Assembly (NCBI GenBank): GCA_012295275.1
Contig: CM022673.1
Span: forward strand, 8,605,311 to 8,669,310
Direction: 5' to 3'
DNA length: 64,000 nucleotides
Source: Chrysomallon squamiferum
Lineage: Eukaryota; Mollusca; Gastropoda; Neomphalida; Peltospiridae
Made by a program: the position numbers and the translations under genes. Below, piece by piece: positions 22,281 to 34,900 of the stretch. Under the pieces are notes generated by a model. That model was not told the origin of the DNA. It saw only the letters and a list, made by a program, of their open reading frames with translations, and did no database searches. The number at the start of each line of letters is the position of its first letter. The stretch's first letter is position 1.

Positions 22281-25200
22281 GGTCCACACAGACTGAAACT
22301 TTCCTTCTTGCAAGGTGAGGTTCAGCAACAGGCCACATCAAATTTACATGGTTTCGATGAAGCTGGTGAAAAAATTTTAAGAAAACATAATTACATCAGG
22401 ACAGTTAATATTAAAAAAAATTCACTCATCCCAAATTTCACAATTAATGTTAGCTCTTCTATTTGTTATAGAAAAACTTCATAAATTATTTTTAATTTTT
22501 TTGTTGTATTAGAGTTATATGTGTCATATTTCTAATGTTAAAATTATACTGTATGTACTGATATAATCCTTACAACCGTCTACCAACTTAAATTTAAAAT
22601 AATGCATATTTACATTTTATTCAGCAATTGCAATACGAATGTAAAATTAAAACAAATCTTTGTTTAGCAATAGAGACAGAAATGGAAGAGACCAACCTTA
22701 AACAATTTTCCATTCTGACAGTGCCAAACAATTCCTTCCACTTGGCCATCTTTGTGTCTCTGAAGCCATTCAGTTAGTGATGACAGAACTGGAAAACGAG
22801 GACACGGGACTTGTATTGACCCATGTCTTACTAGTAAGTGTATTGGATCCTGTTTGGTACCAATAACTGAAAACAAAATAATAATATATGTAGCTTGCAT
22901 GCTAAAATCTTTCTCAGTCCAAATTTAAAAAGATACATTTAAAAAAAATAATAATAATAGTATCTTGTATTAACACTGACAATAATCAGAAGAAGAATTA
23001 TTTATATCTAATGTACCTAAGTTTCTCTTTTCAGAAATACTGTTTTATGCTAGTTTCATTAAATTAACTATGATGGCAATAATCTTTACATTCTTTTAAA
23101 ATTAAAAGAATAAAATAAAAGAAAAGTTTAAAATGATATCAACTGAAATAGTTATTATAAATATATTAATTGAAGACTCAGAAATAATAAAACAACAGCT
23201 CACGATATGGATTTCCATTTATGTTTGTCCCAATCAGTTCCAGAGTTTGATCTAACAGATCGTTTAATGACAAACATTCAACAACTAAATCTTTATTCTC
23301 ATCTTCACTAGTTAAAAAAAGAAAAAAGATTAACAGCGTAATTTGCTGGTACTCTTTACATGTCATATATAAAATAAGTGTTCATGTTCTTCACTGAATA
23401 TTTATTTACTGAAAGTTGAAGGGCCCAAACAGTTATTTTGAGTGCACAGAGCACAGCCATGTAATCTTCAAAAACTGCATTTTTCAGATTGCTGAAGATT
23501 AGTAATCTGACTTAAATTATCATTAACATACGACAGCTGATAAAATAATCCACACTTAGACAAGCATAAGCATAAATAACTAAATAAAAATACTTTATTG
23601 ATTACTAGTAAAACTGAAATTAAAAAGTGGACATATCATAGCTCCACCAATATAAACTTGATAGTGAGAAAGAAAAATAAATCTGAAATATTTAATATAA
23701 CAGAGATTATATGGCATTAGTGGCATGAAACATCCCTACCCTATACAGCCCTTCTAGCAACTGATCCTGTACTGATCATGCACATCAAGTGAGTGCTCCT
23801 TCATGGATTATGTTCTTGGATTTTAAAATAATACATTAACATGTTTACCTTAAAACAAGAGCCAAAGACAGGTCAAGGTCAACTGCAGAAAGGTGCCAGC
23901 AGTGTTGTCTGGATTTAATGTCTACAGGAACCCATCCTGAAATTGTTAAAAGCACCAAGCTAGCTGACATAATAAATATTTGTTATTTTAAATTAAAATA
24001 AATAGATTAAATCATTCAGGATATATATAAATATATATGTATATAATATAATATAATATATACATACATAATATAAAGTTTATTGGGGAAGTAAAATATC
24101 TTACATAAAAATGGCTACAGCCATTTATTAGTATTAAATTCTAGTGTTCAGAAAATAAATTATAAACAGTATGTTCAAAAATATGTACACTTTAAGATCA
24201 TAATTTCTTATATTGTTTGTATCTGGACTATAAAGTGTGGATGTATTTATCAAAAATGAAGAAAAAAAATGGCAGAAAAACAAATTAATTTAAAAATGTA
24301 TAATAAAATACCGATAAACATTTATATTATTTTTTTAAACAGTATAAAGTAATGGCCAATCTTTCAAGATAATTGTATAGCTTATTCCCAATACCTTTCT
24401 AGAATAACATTCATAGAGAATCAGTTTAAAATATTTTTTCAACTGATAGTTAAATTAGTTTCCTAAACATTAACATATGCAAATTAAATTACTTTAAGCA
24501 ATATACTTAAATCCATTATGTTAAATTTATATGAAATGTAAAGCTTGTGTGTAACTGTTATGTAACTGAAATAGTTAAAGATAATTTGTAAATGCATTTT
24601 ATGATCATGAGATTGTAAATGGTGTGTACAGCAGAAGTTACCACTTTAGTTCTCCTACCTGGTGTATGTCCTCCTTCATCAGGCTGTGCAAAAGAACCTT
24701 TTACTGAAACACCAAGAGCTGGAATCCAGTTTTCAGGTGTTTCCTTTGTACAAAAATTAAAAAAGATATAAAAAAAAATTCTATTTTTTTTTTTTTTTTT
24801 TTTCTTTCCCTAATTGTATCATTAATTTTTATTGACAAAAATATAGAAATGATTATAACCTTTTGAGTTTTAAATTTGCTTTGTGCATTAAAACAATAAT
24901 AAATAACTTACAATTTGATATAATTTTATAATGAAGTAAAGAAACTTCAGTCACACCATGTAGTCATATTTATGCATTTAAAAAAAAAAAATGGTGTAAC
25001 ATAAATGTGATTTCATTGAACTGTAATCCTCAACTGGATTATTTAGTTTTATAGAATTATATAATATAACAAACAATGTATGTAATACACTATAAAGTTA
25101 TTTTATATAATACATTGAATGTCTAAACACCTTAAAATCTTTTGTCTCATCCCATTTTACCACAGGCCTATCTCCATTTTGTCCTTCTCGTTTCCAGTTG

Positions 25201-25713
25201 TTCAGTAAATTCTTATACTTTTTAAATTTACTATCTCCAGTCTTGTTTGGCTTACGATCATGTCTGGCCCATAGCCAGGGCTTTCCTGTTTGATGTATGA
25301 TACAGCATAAATTAAAACAAATAATAGCAACTCACTGTATGAAATTAAATTAAATTTTAGATTCATTTATTCTGATTTGGTAATATTCTTCTCATAAGTA
25401 TATTTATGGTTTTATACACATCACTGTCTAAACCTGTTGTGTAGAATAGGCAATAATCTCAAAGTATAATTTAAAAAAATATATATCAACAATTTATACC
25501 TTTAAATAAAGACACATAACAACATGTTCCATCCACTTTTTCAGACAGCCATGCACTTTCAAGATCCGAATTAGCTGCCTCAGAATTCAAAGTGTCTGAA
25601 GCAAGCACTCTGAAAGACTGGTTTGATCTTTTACTTGAATGCTCATCCTTTACCTCAATCTCAAACACACATGGAATTTTTTGCTGAACTTTGTTTTCTT
25701 TCCAATTTGCCAT
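22162..25713 (-). CDS. RLIG1: 5'-3' RNA ligase 1 (C12orf29 family)
   Basis: Family role: ATP-dependent joining of RNA 5'-phosphate and 3'-hydroxyl ends through an adenylated lysine, linked to RNA repair under oxidative stress. Coding exons on the minus strand: 25713-25500, 25285-25131, 24743-24659, 23936-23849, 23307-23204, 22866-22697, 22362-22162. All borders are GT-AG and all phases close, giving 338 residues against about 325 in human. The ligase motif I is [10 protein letters not shown] with Lys59. Then come [17 protein letters not shown], the highly conserved [16 protein letters not shown], motif [10 protein letters not shown], and the distal lysine in KLFK. The start ATG lies 11 bases inside an exon that opens at 25724, so a noncoding exon further upstream is implied but was not located. 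The C-terminal roughly 35 residues are not conserved in my memory of the family and overlap a tandem array. Confidence 0.95.
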
Positions 25714-26111
25714 TTTAGATAAATCTAAAATAATTTTTTTATACAAATAAATTTGAAATAAAAATTCTTCTAAAAATATTATTTGTTGTGTTCAACAAAG
25801 TTTTCCCTTTGATTAGTTGTTTCAAGAAGAAAGAGATAAAATAATATGAAATGGAATTTTATTTTATCGAATGACATTATTATTATAATTTTTATTTTTT
25901 TATTTATTTATTATGTTGTTGTTTTTTAAGTCTCTCTCTCTCCTTAAAGTAGAATCCGCAGTTTAGCATAAACCTTTTGATGAAGGGAGCTAAATAATAA
26001 AGGAACTCCTGAATCGCTGTAGCATCTACAACATAAAAATAAAAGCATTATTCAATTGACGGACAAATATTAATAGTACCATCTTTAGTTCTTATATTTT
26101 AATACTAATAC

Positions 26112-26148
<37 letters not shown>

Positions 26149-26634
26149 TAGCGCTATTGTAAATGTAAGAAATAAAGAATATATTAATCAATTTCATGCT
26201 GCATTCGTATTTTGTGGCTAAAGAAAAAACAGTATATTTTGAGTAATATTTTAACAGAACCTAAATCTTAATTAATAATTAACTGACAAAGTCACCCAAA
26301 AATATTACAACAGCTGTTTCATTTCACATTTTTGGCATTAACATAACAGCACATGAACTAATATCATTAACATCATTTCCGGTTTTGTCCATATTATTTT
26401 CCTCCAAAGCATTATTCATCTTCTGAACTTCGCTGTGTTTCTTATCTTTACAAGATTAGAGTATGTGATTTGAAAGACAGACTACTAAATGAGGATGAAT
26501 GAATGTATAAGTACATATCTTCATAATTCTCAACTCCAACACACTAATGGGTATCCAGTAATTATATATACAAATTAATACTTCAGGACTTGCAGTTTTT
26601 CAGCGAGTCTCATAGACAATTAATATTGTCATCG

Positions 26635-26637
<3 letters not shown>

Positions 26638-26677
<40 letters not shown>

Positions 26678-26695
26678 GATTATTATTATTATTAT
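26638..26695. repeat. (ATT)n microsatellite
   Basis: A TTA/ATT trinucleotide tract with one interruption. Confidence 0.95.
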
Positions 26696-27883
26696 TGATT
26701 TATTTATTTTTATTTTATTATTATTATTATTTTTTTAAATTAGACGTGTGATATAAAATTTATTATTATTGAAGTATAGGAAATTGCAACATCATTACAC
26801 AGTTCTTTCAGTAAGAAATTTAAAGAAAAAATGTGCTTATGTCTGTCAGACCCAGCATGTCCTTAAAGGTTAAATGTAAACAGGAAACTGTAATTTACAG
26901 TCAGCTTCATTTTTTGGATATCTTACTTCACTTGTATAATTATTTGGTTTGACACTTTTATGATAAATAAATTAAAATGTTATGGAATTAAAAATTCAGA
27001 ACTGAAAAAAGTTCCAGTTATGGTGGAAGAGAGATTCAAGACCTCCAAATACCCAAAAATAACAATAACACAAACTATTTTTAAATATATTTTTATTACA
27101 ATCTCCAGGCATCAACATACACTTTGATCAAAGATTTGGTGATAGAAATGATTTCAGAGAACAGTACATGAAATTTAAAAAAACAAACAAAAAAAGACAA
27201 CATAAAAGTTAGAAGAACTTGCATAGATTCATAATGGTTGATTCCTAATAAAAGTTCTTTTAAATAATATTTTAAATACATAATGATAAGTGTGCAGCAA
27301 ACAAACACAAATACAAGTAGAATGGTGATGTAAAATGGGGCAGTTTGTCCTGAACCCTAATATATAAAAATTCCAAACAAAACCTTTCTGCAAATATCAA
27401 AATATGGTAACTATAAAATAAAGTGTTTATATTATGCTTTTTGTTGTGTTTTTTTGTTTGTTGTTTTTTTGTTGCTGTTGTTTGTTTTTCTTTTTGATGT
27501 TTTCTTGTAAACATAAAAATAAAATAGCATTATTATTATTTTAACAACGAGTAAGAAAAATGGTTGCATTTCTTATTGTAGGGTACAGGTCAAACACTAA
27601 TTTAGAAAAAATTAAATAAAAGTTAAATTCATACTTAGTTACAAAACATCCTTCAAGGTGACAATCACATGGTACTATTTATTTTTAAAATTTGGTTTTA
27701 CAGTAATTGAGCTTATTTACTTTATGCTGCTTAAGTTAAAATAAAATGTTTTACTGGTTGTAGAGTTGGTGGTGGATGGGTTTTTACATTTTATAAAGTT
27801 AATATATAAATAAATATTTATTACTATAAATGTAATTCACAACATATAATGAACAATAGTTTATAAGTTGGTTTTTGTTCTTG

Positions 27884-27884
<1 letters not shown>

Positions 27885-27919
<35 letters not shown>
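27885..27919. repeat. (TA)n microsatellite
   Basis: A TA dinucleotide tract of about 35 bases. Confidence 0.95.
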
Positions 27920-27921
<2 letters not shown>

Positions 27922-30900
27922 TTATTTATTTATTTATTCCGTAAAGATTAATAAATAAAACTTCCAAGATGGATAGCATATATTTACATGAAGAAAAAAA
28001 AAATAAAAAAAAAGGATTTAAAACAGAAATACTCCATTAAGATAAAAATCAGAGAACACACAAATGGATCTGTTATCTTATAAATAATGAATCATGGCAA
28101 ATGATGAGAATGAATGTGCTGGAAAGATAACAGAAAAAGATGCAAAGATATGATTATTAAGAAATTATTTTGTTTTTATTTATTTAAAGAGATTGAAAAA
28201 ATAAAACATGAGTGTCTTATGTAGCTTTACTTTCTACCAAAATAAATAAAGATTAGAGAATTTTTTTTATTTTTTATTTTTTTTTTTTAAATTTAGAATC
28301 TGTACATTTAAAAGCAAAGCTAGACTGTCACAATTTTGGAAAATATCTGCTTCCAAATGGTTGGCTACCTTGAAATAAAAATATCAAAAAGTCAGTTCTA
28401 GAAAAGCTCATCTAGTTCATAACGGAAAACATGTTTACACCTAATTAGATTTAACTGTCTTTGATAAGAAAAGTTCAGTAATACTAATGTTGTTTTATTT
28501 ATTTATTTTTTACTTCCACTGATTTCCACAGGAAATTTAAACTGTTAATATAATTTGCTATGATACCTTTCATGTTAAACAGCTAATTAAATTATTTTTG
28601 GTAACTAATTTATTTATTAATTTATAAAAATTAATATATAAGCGAAAAAAATTATTAACTTTTTTTTTTTATTCATTATGTGACTTTACATGTACATTGT
28701 TAGCAAATATTACATAAACTTAGGTGAAGAATATATTTCAAAATAATAAAAAATGGATGGTTTTACATATAAGATTTTTTTTAGGTGCAATGTTTAGCTA
28801 TAAGAAGAAGAAAATATTGAACAAAATAAATAAAGTTTAAATATTCTTATTAAGGCAAGATATGAAAATATTATCACAATAAAAATGAATGCCAATAATA
28901 TACATATATATATATATTTTTTTTTTTTTTTTTCACTTATAAATATTAAAATTGAGGTTGTGATAATATAATTAAATACGACTTTGAGACACAAACAAAA
29001 AAAATATAAAATATAATAACATAAATTTTTGGAAAAAAAACAGGACAAGATATGGTTTATCATAAATGTCACCAGGATATAAAATCAATAAATAAATAAC
29101 ATACTAGTAATAAATAAATATAAAAAGAAAATATTAAATTGCACCAACCACACCGGAACGTCACGTCACGAAACCAAGGATTCTAAAAATTCTTTCCTTT
29201 TGCAAATGATGAAAGAATAAAACATGCAAATGATGTTACTATTATTAAAAAGCTTTCAATATGCATCAGCAATTATGATTTATTATTTTAATTTTTGAAC
29301 TAAATCAAAAGAGATAAAATCTGTGATTCCATTTTGAAATAAAATGGAAAATCCCTATATGTAGTACTGGCTAAGAAAGAAATTTAATATGAATAACATG
29401 GAGTAATTCTAATTTATTTATTTAATTATTTTTTTTTTTTCTGTAAAACTTTAGTAATTGTTTCAAAATTAAAAACAGAAAAAAGCATGTCCCATAGAAC
29501 AGAGCTGTAATATTATTGTAAAGCTTTGATAAATAGTAATAGCAATCTTTTGAGCCAATTACTTCTGAATAATTTCTCCATTAAACATAACTTTATCTAG
29601 CAATAAGGTTTTCTTTTATATGTATATGAGAAATAAAAGTAAATTAGGATATTGTTAGAATTAATTATCCAGTAGAACAAGCACATTGTTAAAAATTTAA
29701 TCAAAAGTAAAAATCAATCAATGGTTATAATAAACAATAGCACAAGATAAATGGAATGTAATAAAACAATTTTTAAAAGTAGTAATACATGATATAGTAA
29801 TATACAATAGTTTAAATATGAAAAATACACCAATGCTATTGTCAGAGTAAAAAACACACCATTAAACTACTAAAGCATGTTTTTAATATTTAAAAAAAAA
29901 AAAAAAAAAAAATTGTGTGTCTTTTTTTCTTTTTTAAATAATTTCAAGACCAGTCTGTGCTTAAGAATTTTTTTAAAAACATTTTCACTCTGTTAATAAA
30001 TGAGTAACAAAATAATGTTTTTTAAAATGGTGATATAATTATACAGGGAGCAAACAGAAACATACAAGTCAATGAAGAACATACTTTATACAAAACAATA
30101 AAAGGAAAATAAATTAGAATTTGACTATGTACAGTTATGAGGTCAGATATACAAATTTTAGGTAAGTAGAATAATTTCTCCCATGCTTTTGACATCCATA
30201 CAAATTTACATATTTTACAAACAACAATAACATTTAAGTTTACATTCAGTGTACTGACATACAAACAGATGCAACAAACCAGACATGGTCACCTTTGTTC
30301 AAATACTCTGAGCAGTAAGCACCACAAATCAGATAAAATATTTAAATACAATAAAACAACATTTGTGCTTAACTCACAGAAATGAACACTCAGTTCTTAT
30401 TGTGTATATTTTAAAATGTATTTTCTATGTATGACACAGTCTGCTTGTGAGTGTAAATCTTAGTGTTCACTTATTTGTGATTATATTTATCTGTTTTGCT
30501 TGTGCATATTATAAAGTCAAGCTTTTTAACTTTAAAATCCTTTTATAGATTATTCAGAATTCCAACATCCCAAATATTTTATATTTAAAACTGTTTTTTG
30601 TTGTTGTTGTTGTTTATGAAAACTGAAAATGTCATTCTTACAAAAGGAAGACTGAGACAAAATGGAAACTAATTGAAATCAGTTACTTAGAGACATATAA
30701 AAGATTTAAACTTTAAATCAAAAAAATATAAAATAATTTCAAAATGTTAATTTAACAATATGAGCAAAGTCTGAATGAAATGAATTGCAATCCATTTAAA
30801 AATTAAACAAATAAATCTCATTTAATAATTTTTTTTAAATAAAACATTAACCCATCCCATATCAGAGAATTACACAATATTTTGAACCTGGAAATTATTC

Positions 30901-30929
30901 TAAAAGCTGGAAAAAATATATATTAGAAG

Positions 30930-31187
30930 GTGTTATTATTAATCTTATTATTCATGATTAAAATAAATAACAAGAAATCAAAAATAAATTATGATTGTAA
31001 CTATGGAATTCTCAGACCATTATCAATCAAAACTTTAAATTCGTTTCCAGTTTCTGATGCCACTTCCAAGGTGTCCAGGTCAGATTTCCAGATCACTGAC
31101 AAATACACCAGCACTGGAGATGTTGTTATGCTATGTCGACTTTCTTTAACAATTTTAGAAAAATCATAATCCACTCCCAGTGCTTTA
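30930..31187 (-). pseudogene. Decayed tandem copy of the PNPLA2 terminal exon
   Basis: On the minus strand this stretch aligns with the end of the PNPLA2 last exon and its 3' flank (31930-32190). The coding end reads VLIDNGLRIP then TAG, against ALIDNALRIPQLQS in the gene. The next bases (ttacaatcataa) and the 3' flank also align, as does the upstream block ttaaagaaagtcgac (ttaaagaatgttgac in the gene). Indels break the frame at the 5' side. A strong acceptor (a poly-T tract ending ctttttaaag at 31187/31186) stands at its edge, and a 60-codon frame runs from it to the TAG. It is therefore a pseudo-exon or possibly an alternative last exon. That 60-codon frame needs an incoming phase of one base, which the penultimate PNPLA2 exon does not supply. 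Confidence 0.75.
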
Positions 31188-31937
31188 AAAAGAAAAAAAA
31201 AAAAAAAAAAAGACTTACAATCATCTAAAAATAAAAAAATAAAATTTTAAGTTTCACACAAAGCCAGTGGGAAAATGCTCATTAAAATCTTAAAAAATTT
31301 GCTTATACCAAATTTGCCTGTAACTGTAAATTTGAAAATAAAAATTCATAAATATCAAGGTTGGATGGAAGTGGATTATAGGTTAAGTGAAGGAAGCCAT
31401 ATCCAATGCAAAAAGAAAGGTTTAGTTGATTGTACAAGGATGGTAAAATAATTTCTTTTGAAGAATAAAATTGCTTAAAAAATAATAAATATATAATTAA
31501 AAATTTCCACAAATATAATTTGTGTTAATTAACTCTAATGAAAGTAAGGAAATATTATCAAAAATGTTTGTCATCAAAACATTTTCTTGGCTGTAGCGTT
31601 TACAGTTTGAATCACTATTCATTGCACAGGAATGTTGAATAAATTACTGTCTTGTACAAAACAGCTAAATATTTTCTTCAATTCTTTAACATTTTGTTTA
31701 AAATTAATGTAACTGACAAAAAGTAATTAAATTATTTTTCCTGATGGACATTAGATATTGTGCATAAATATCTACATGACAGCCTTACCAATTGTAATAC
31801 CTAACAATTAATAACAAAGATAGAAGTTACACAACTTAATAATGCATCAAAAAAAAACCCCCAAAACAGATTTTCCCACTTAAATGACAAAAGAGGTTTT
31901 AAGGATGAATCTGAGTTATAAATAAATACCTGAGGGT

Positions 31938-31943
31938 TTTATT
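31938..31943 (-). terminator. Candidate polyadenylation signal for PNPLA2
   Basis: AATAAA on the minus strand, about 50 bases after the stop codon. It is the nearest such hexamer, so the 3' UTR could be very short, although others lie further on. Confidence 0.35.
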
Positions 31944-31992
31944 ATTAATTTTACCATTAAGATAAATGACAAGAAAAATTTCTAAAAATAAA

Positions 31993-34900
31993 TTACGATT
32001 GTAACTGTGGTATTCTCAGGGCATTGTCAATCAAAGCTTCAAGTTCATCCTCTATTTCAGGTTTCATTTCTAAGAAGCTGTCCCAGGAGAGATCTGCCCC
32101 TGCAGCTTCAGCACCCTGTGAATCATCGGCAACATCAGCGCTGGAGTTGCTTGTCACATTAATGTCAACATTCTTTAAACTGAAAATCTCCTCAAACTTG
32201 TAACAGCCTTTGTTGTTCTCATCTTCATAATAATACGACAAAACTGACTCCATCTGGTTGGTCACATTAAGGCACTGGTCAAAGGTGTCGAAAACTTCCT
32301 GACATGGTCCACCGGGTTTTGGCGGAGCCTCTGGTCCAATGTTGGGGTGAAAGACCAAATCTCCATCCGGACCAGACTGCTCCACGTGAATGTCCTCTAA
32401 CTGAAGGTCGTCAATTCCGTGTTCTAAGTGTTCAAGAGATCTCACGGACTCAGAGGCAACCGAGTTGAAGTCCACAGCAAAACCAATGTTAAAGTTTCTT
32501 ACAACTGATCTGTTCAGTTCTCTCTGTTTGACAGATTTCGGTCGATGAACTGTTCCTCGTGGAAAGGTCAGAGCTCGAGATCGGGGCTGGTATTCCCATG
32601 TTTCTTCCTTTTCTTTCTCATTCTGAACCTCTGTTATAGCCAGCTGACAAGTAAATCTAAAGATAAAAATTAAATTTATTTATGTCTGCGAGTACACAAG
32701 TCTGTTTTCAATTGTCTTTTTACTTATTAAAATAATCAAACTACAGAAAATTTGTTTTAGAGGAAAAAGATTAATATGCAATTATTACAGACATCAAAGC
32801 ACTGATTTTTCTAATTATCAACAACGAATGTTTCTCAAAACAAAAAAGTATATGCTAATACCATTTATTATATATAAGCAGTAGTGGGCCACTCTCATGT
32901 AACAGTCCTATGTAAGCTGCAGATGGACAAGCATTTTGTCACTGACTGAGTTAAATGGTAAGGACGAAGGGATAAAGATGAAGTACCTAGCTGAATAAGT
33001 TGGGTGATGATGCAGAACACGAAGATAAACAGCTCTGAGAATACTAGCTGACTCCTGACACAGAATTTGGAGATCTTGTGGCATCTTGGGCAGCCATTCC
33101 AGAAATCTAAATGAAACCACAAAATAAATACAAATGATCAACTTTGTTACTTTGTTACTTTGCATTTATAGTTTAATATTAACAGTTAACAGGGTACGAG
33201 AATAACTGGCAGAGAAAACCTGTTATCACTTTTTCTTGTATATTTTAATGTCATATGAAGTCATACTATATAAAATAATATTTCAATTCTCAAATACAAC
33301 AAAAATTAAATGTATTATAAAACTTTTAAAAACAAACAAGTGTTAAACATATAGGTTTTTATACAAATGTTATGTTAAATATAACTATTTTTTTATTTTT
33401 TTATTTTTAAGATTTAGAATTTGAGAAACAAAATAACAGAAATATAAAATAATTGTTTTTTTAAATCCTCACTTGACAATTAAATTAAGAAGTATTTCGG
33501 CTGGAAGAACCCAAGGTGCCATTGCAAATGACAACAGTTTCACTGGACGAAAACTAAAGAGGTAATTCACCATTCCCTTATTTACAGAATCACAAGCTGC
33601 TTGGAAAGCTGAAATTAAAAAATTGAGTCAGTTGTTTCAAAGGAATCATTCTGCAAGCACTTCATATTAAACATATATCAAACTTTAAACTAAGATAGTG
33701 AGATTTGCCTTTTCTAAGTTACTGATAAATGTCAAAATCAGAGTCATTTTGTAAACACTGGTAATTCAAAGTGAACAGATAAGTAATGATAACTATTAAA
33801 TATGACAATCTTTCTGATAATTATGTTTAAGAGGTTAGATTGTTGGTAACTAATAAAAATTGTAAAAACTACTGACTGTAAATTTAAAACATTTTCAAAA
33901 AAAAACCCCAGTCATTTTAGACTTTATCTGAAATACTAACAAACACTTTAATGAATTTCCTAAATCATTTATAAAAAGAAAACAAATATTTAACTTTGTC
34001 TCACCTAACATCACAGATGGTGGAAGGGAGTCAACAAGTGCCCCATGTAATTTCTTTTTACACTCATCACAGTTGTCGTCATGGTGATGTTCACCATCAC
34101 ATTCATCCTCGGCCACCTCAGTCTCTTCTTTATTCTTTTTGGCACTTGTTGTGAAGCAGGAACGCACAGTCAAATGACGGGTACACTGAATTAAATCTGT
34201 AATAATAATAATAATAATAATAATTTATCTAGATATCACTGCATGATATTGTGAAACAAGAATGCAAAATATGCTATAAAATAATAAAATAAAATAAATC
34301 TTTTACATTCAAATGTATTAATGCATATATGAAAAATATATTCAATTCTGTTTCTTTGTCAGATGAAATATCTTTTCCACCATAATTTAAAATATAAATA
34401 TAGTCACTGTTACTGTAAATATATTTTTATTTATTTATTTATTTTATTATTTGTTGGATAAATAAGTTATTTACCAAACATGAATTAATTCATGTTTTTA
34501 AAAACAGAAATATATATGTTACAGCCTTTGATACATCCATCTTTGAAATTTTACTGTTATTAAATTATGTAATTATTGGATAACTTACTATTTTACTGTT
34601 ATTAAATTATGTAATTATTGGATAACTTACTATTACACTGCAAAAATACTAGGGCATCATCAAACCCCTGTCTGCACATTTTACTCAGAACTTCGGGGTG
34701 GGGCGGGAAGAGGGCATGAGAAAGACGATACAAGTTTCCTGCTGTGCACTGGAGGCTATGGTTGACAATGTTTATGTGCATGAAGTTACTTGAGTTGTCC
34801 ATAGGGCAGATGTCACATTCCCCAGCAAAAGGTGACACAGTGATTGTATCTTCATTAAGAATTGGCAAATTGTCACTCAAACTGCCATCAACATATCTCT

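Larger units (their letters stand above)
25725..30929. other. Intergenic DNA between RLIG1 and PNPLA2
   Basis: No gene was recognised in about 5.2 kb. It presumably holds the RLIG1 promoter and first noncoding exon, but no site stands out. It contains a 30-base poly-A at 26115-26144, an (ATT)n tract at 26638-26695, a (TA)n tract at 27885-27919 and many A- and T-rich runs. Confidence 0.6.

Noticed and set aside
25940-26030. Possible coding exon upstream of RLIG1 (minus-strand frame AIQEFLYYLAPFIKRF)
   Set aside because: It ends in a GA-rich tract and resembles a microsatellite-associated repeat. RLIG1 already starts with a conserved N-terminus in its next exon.
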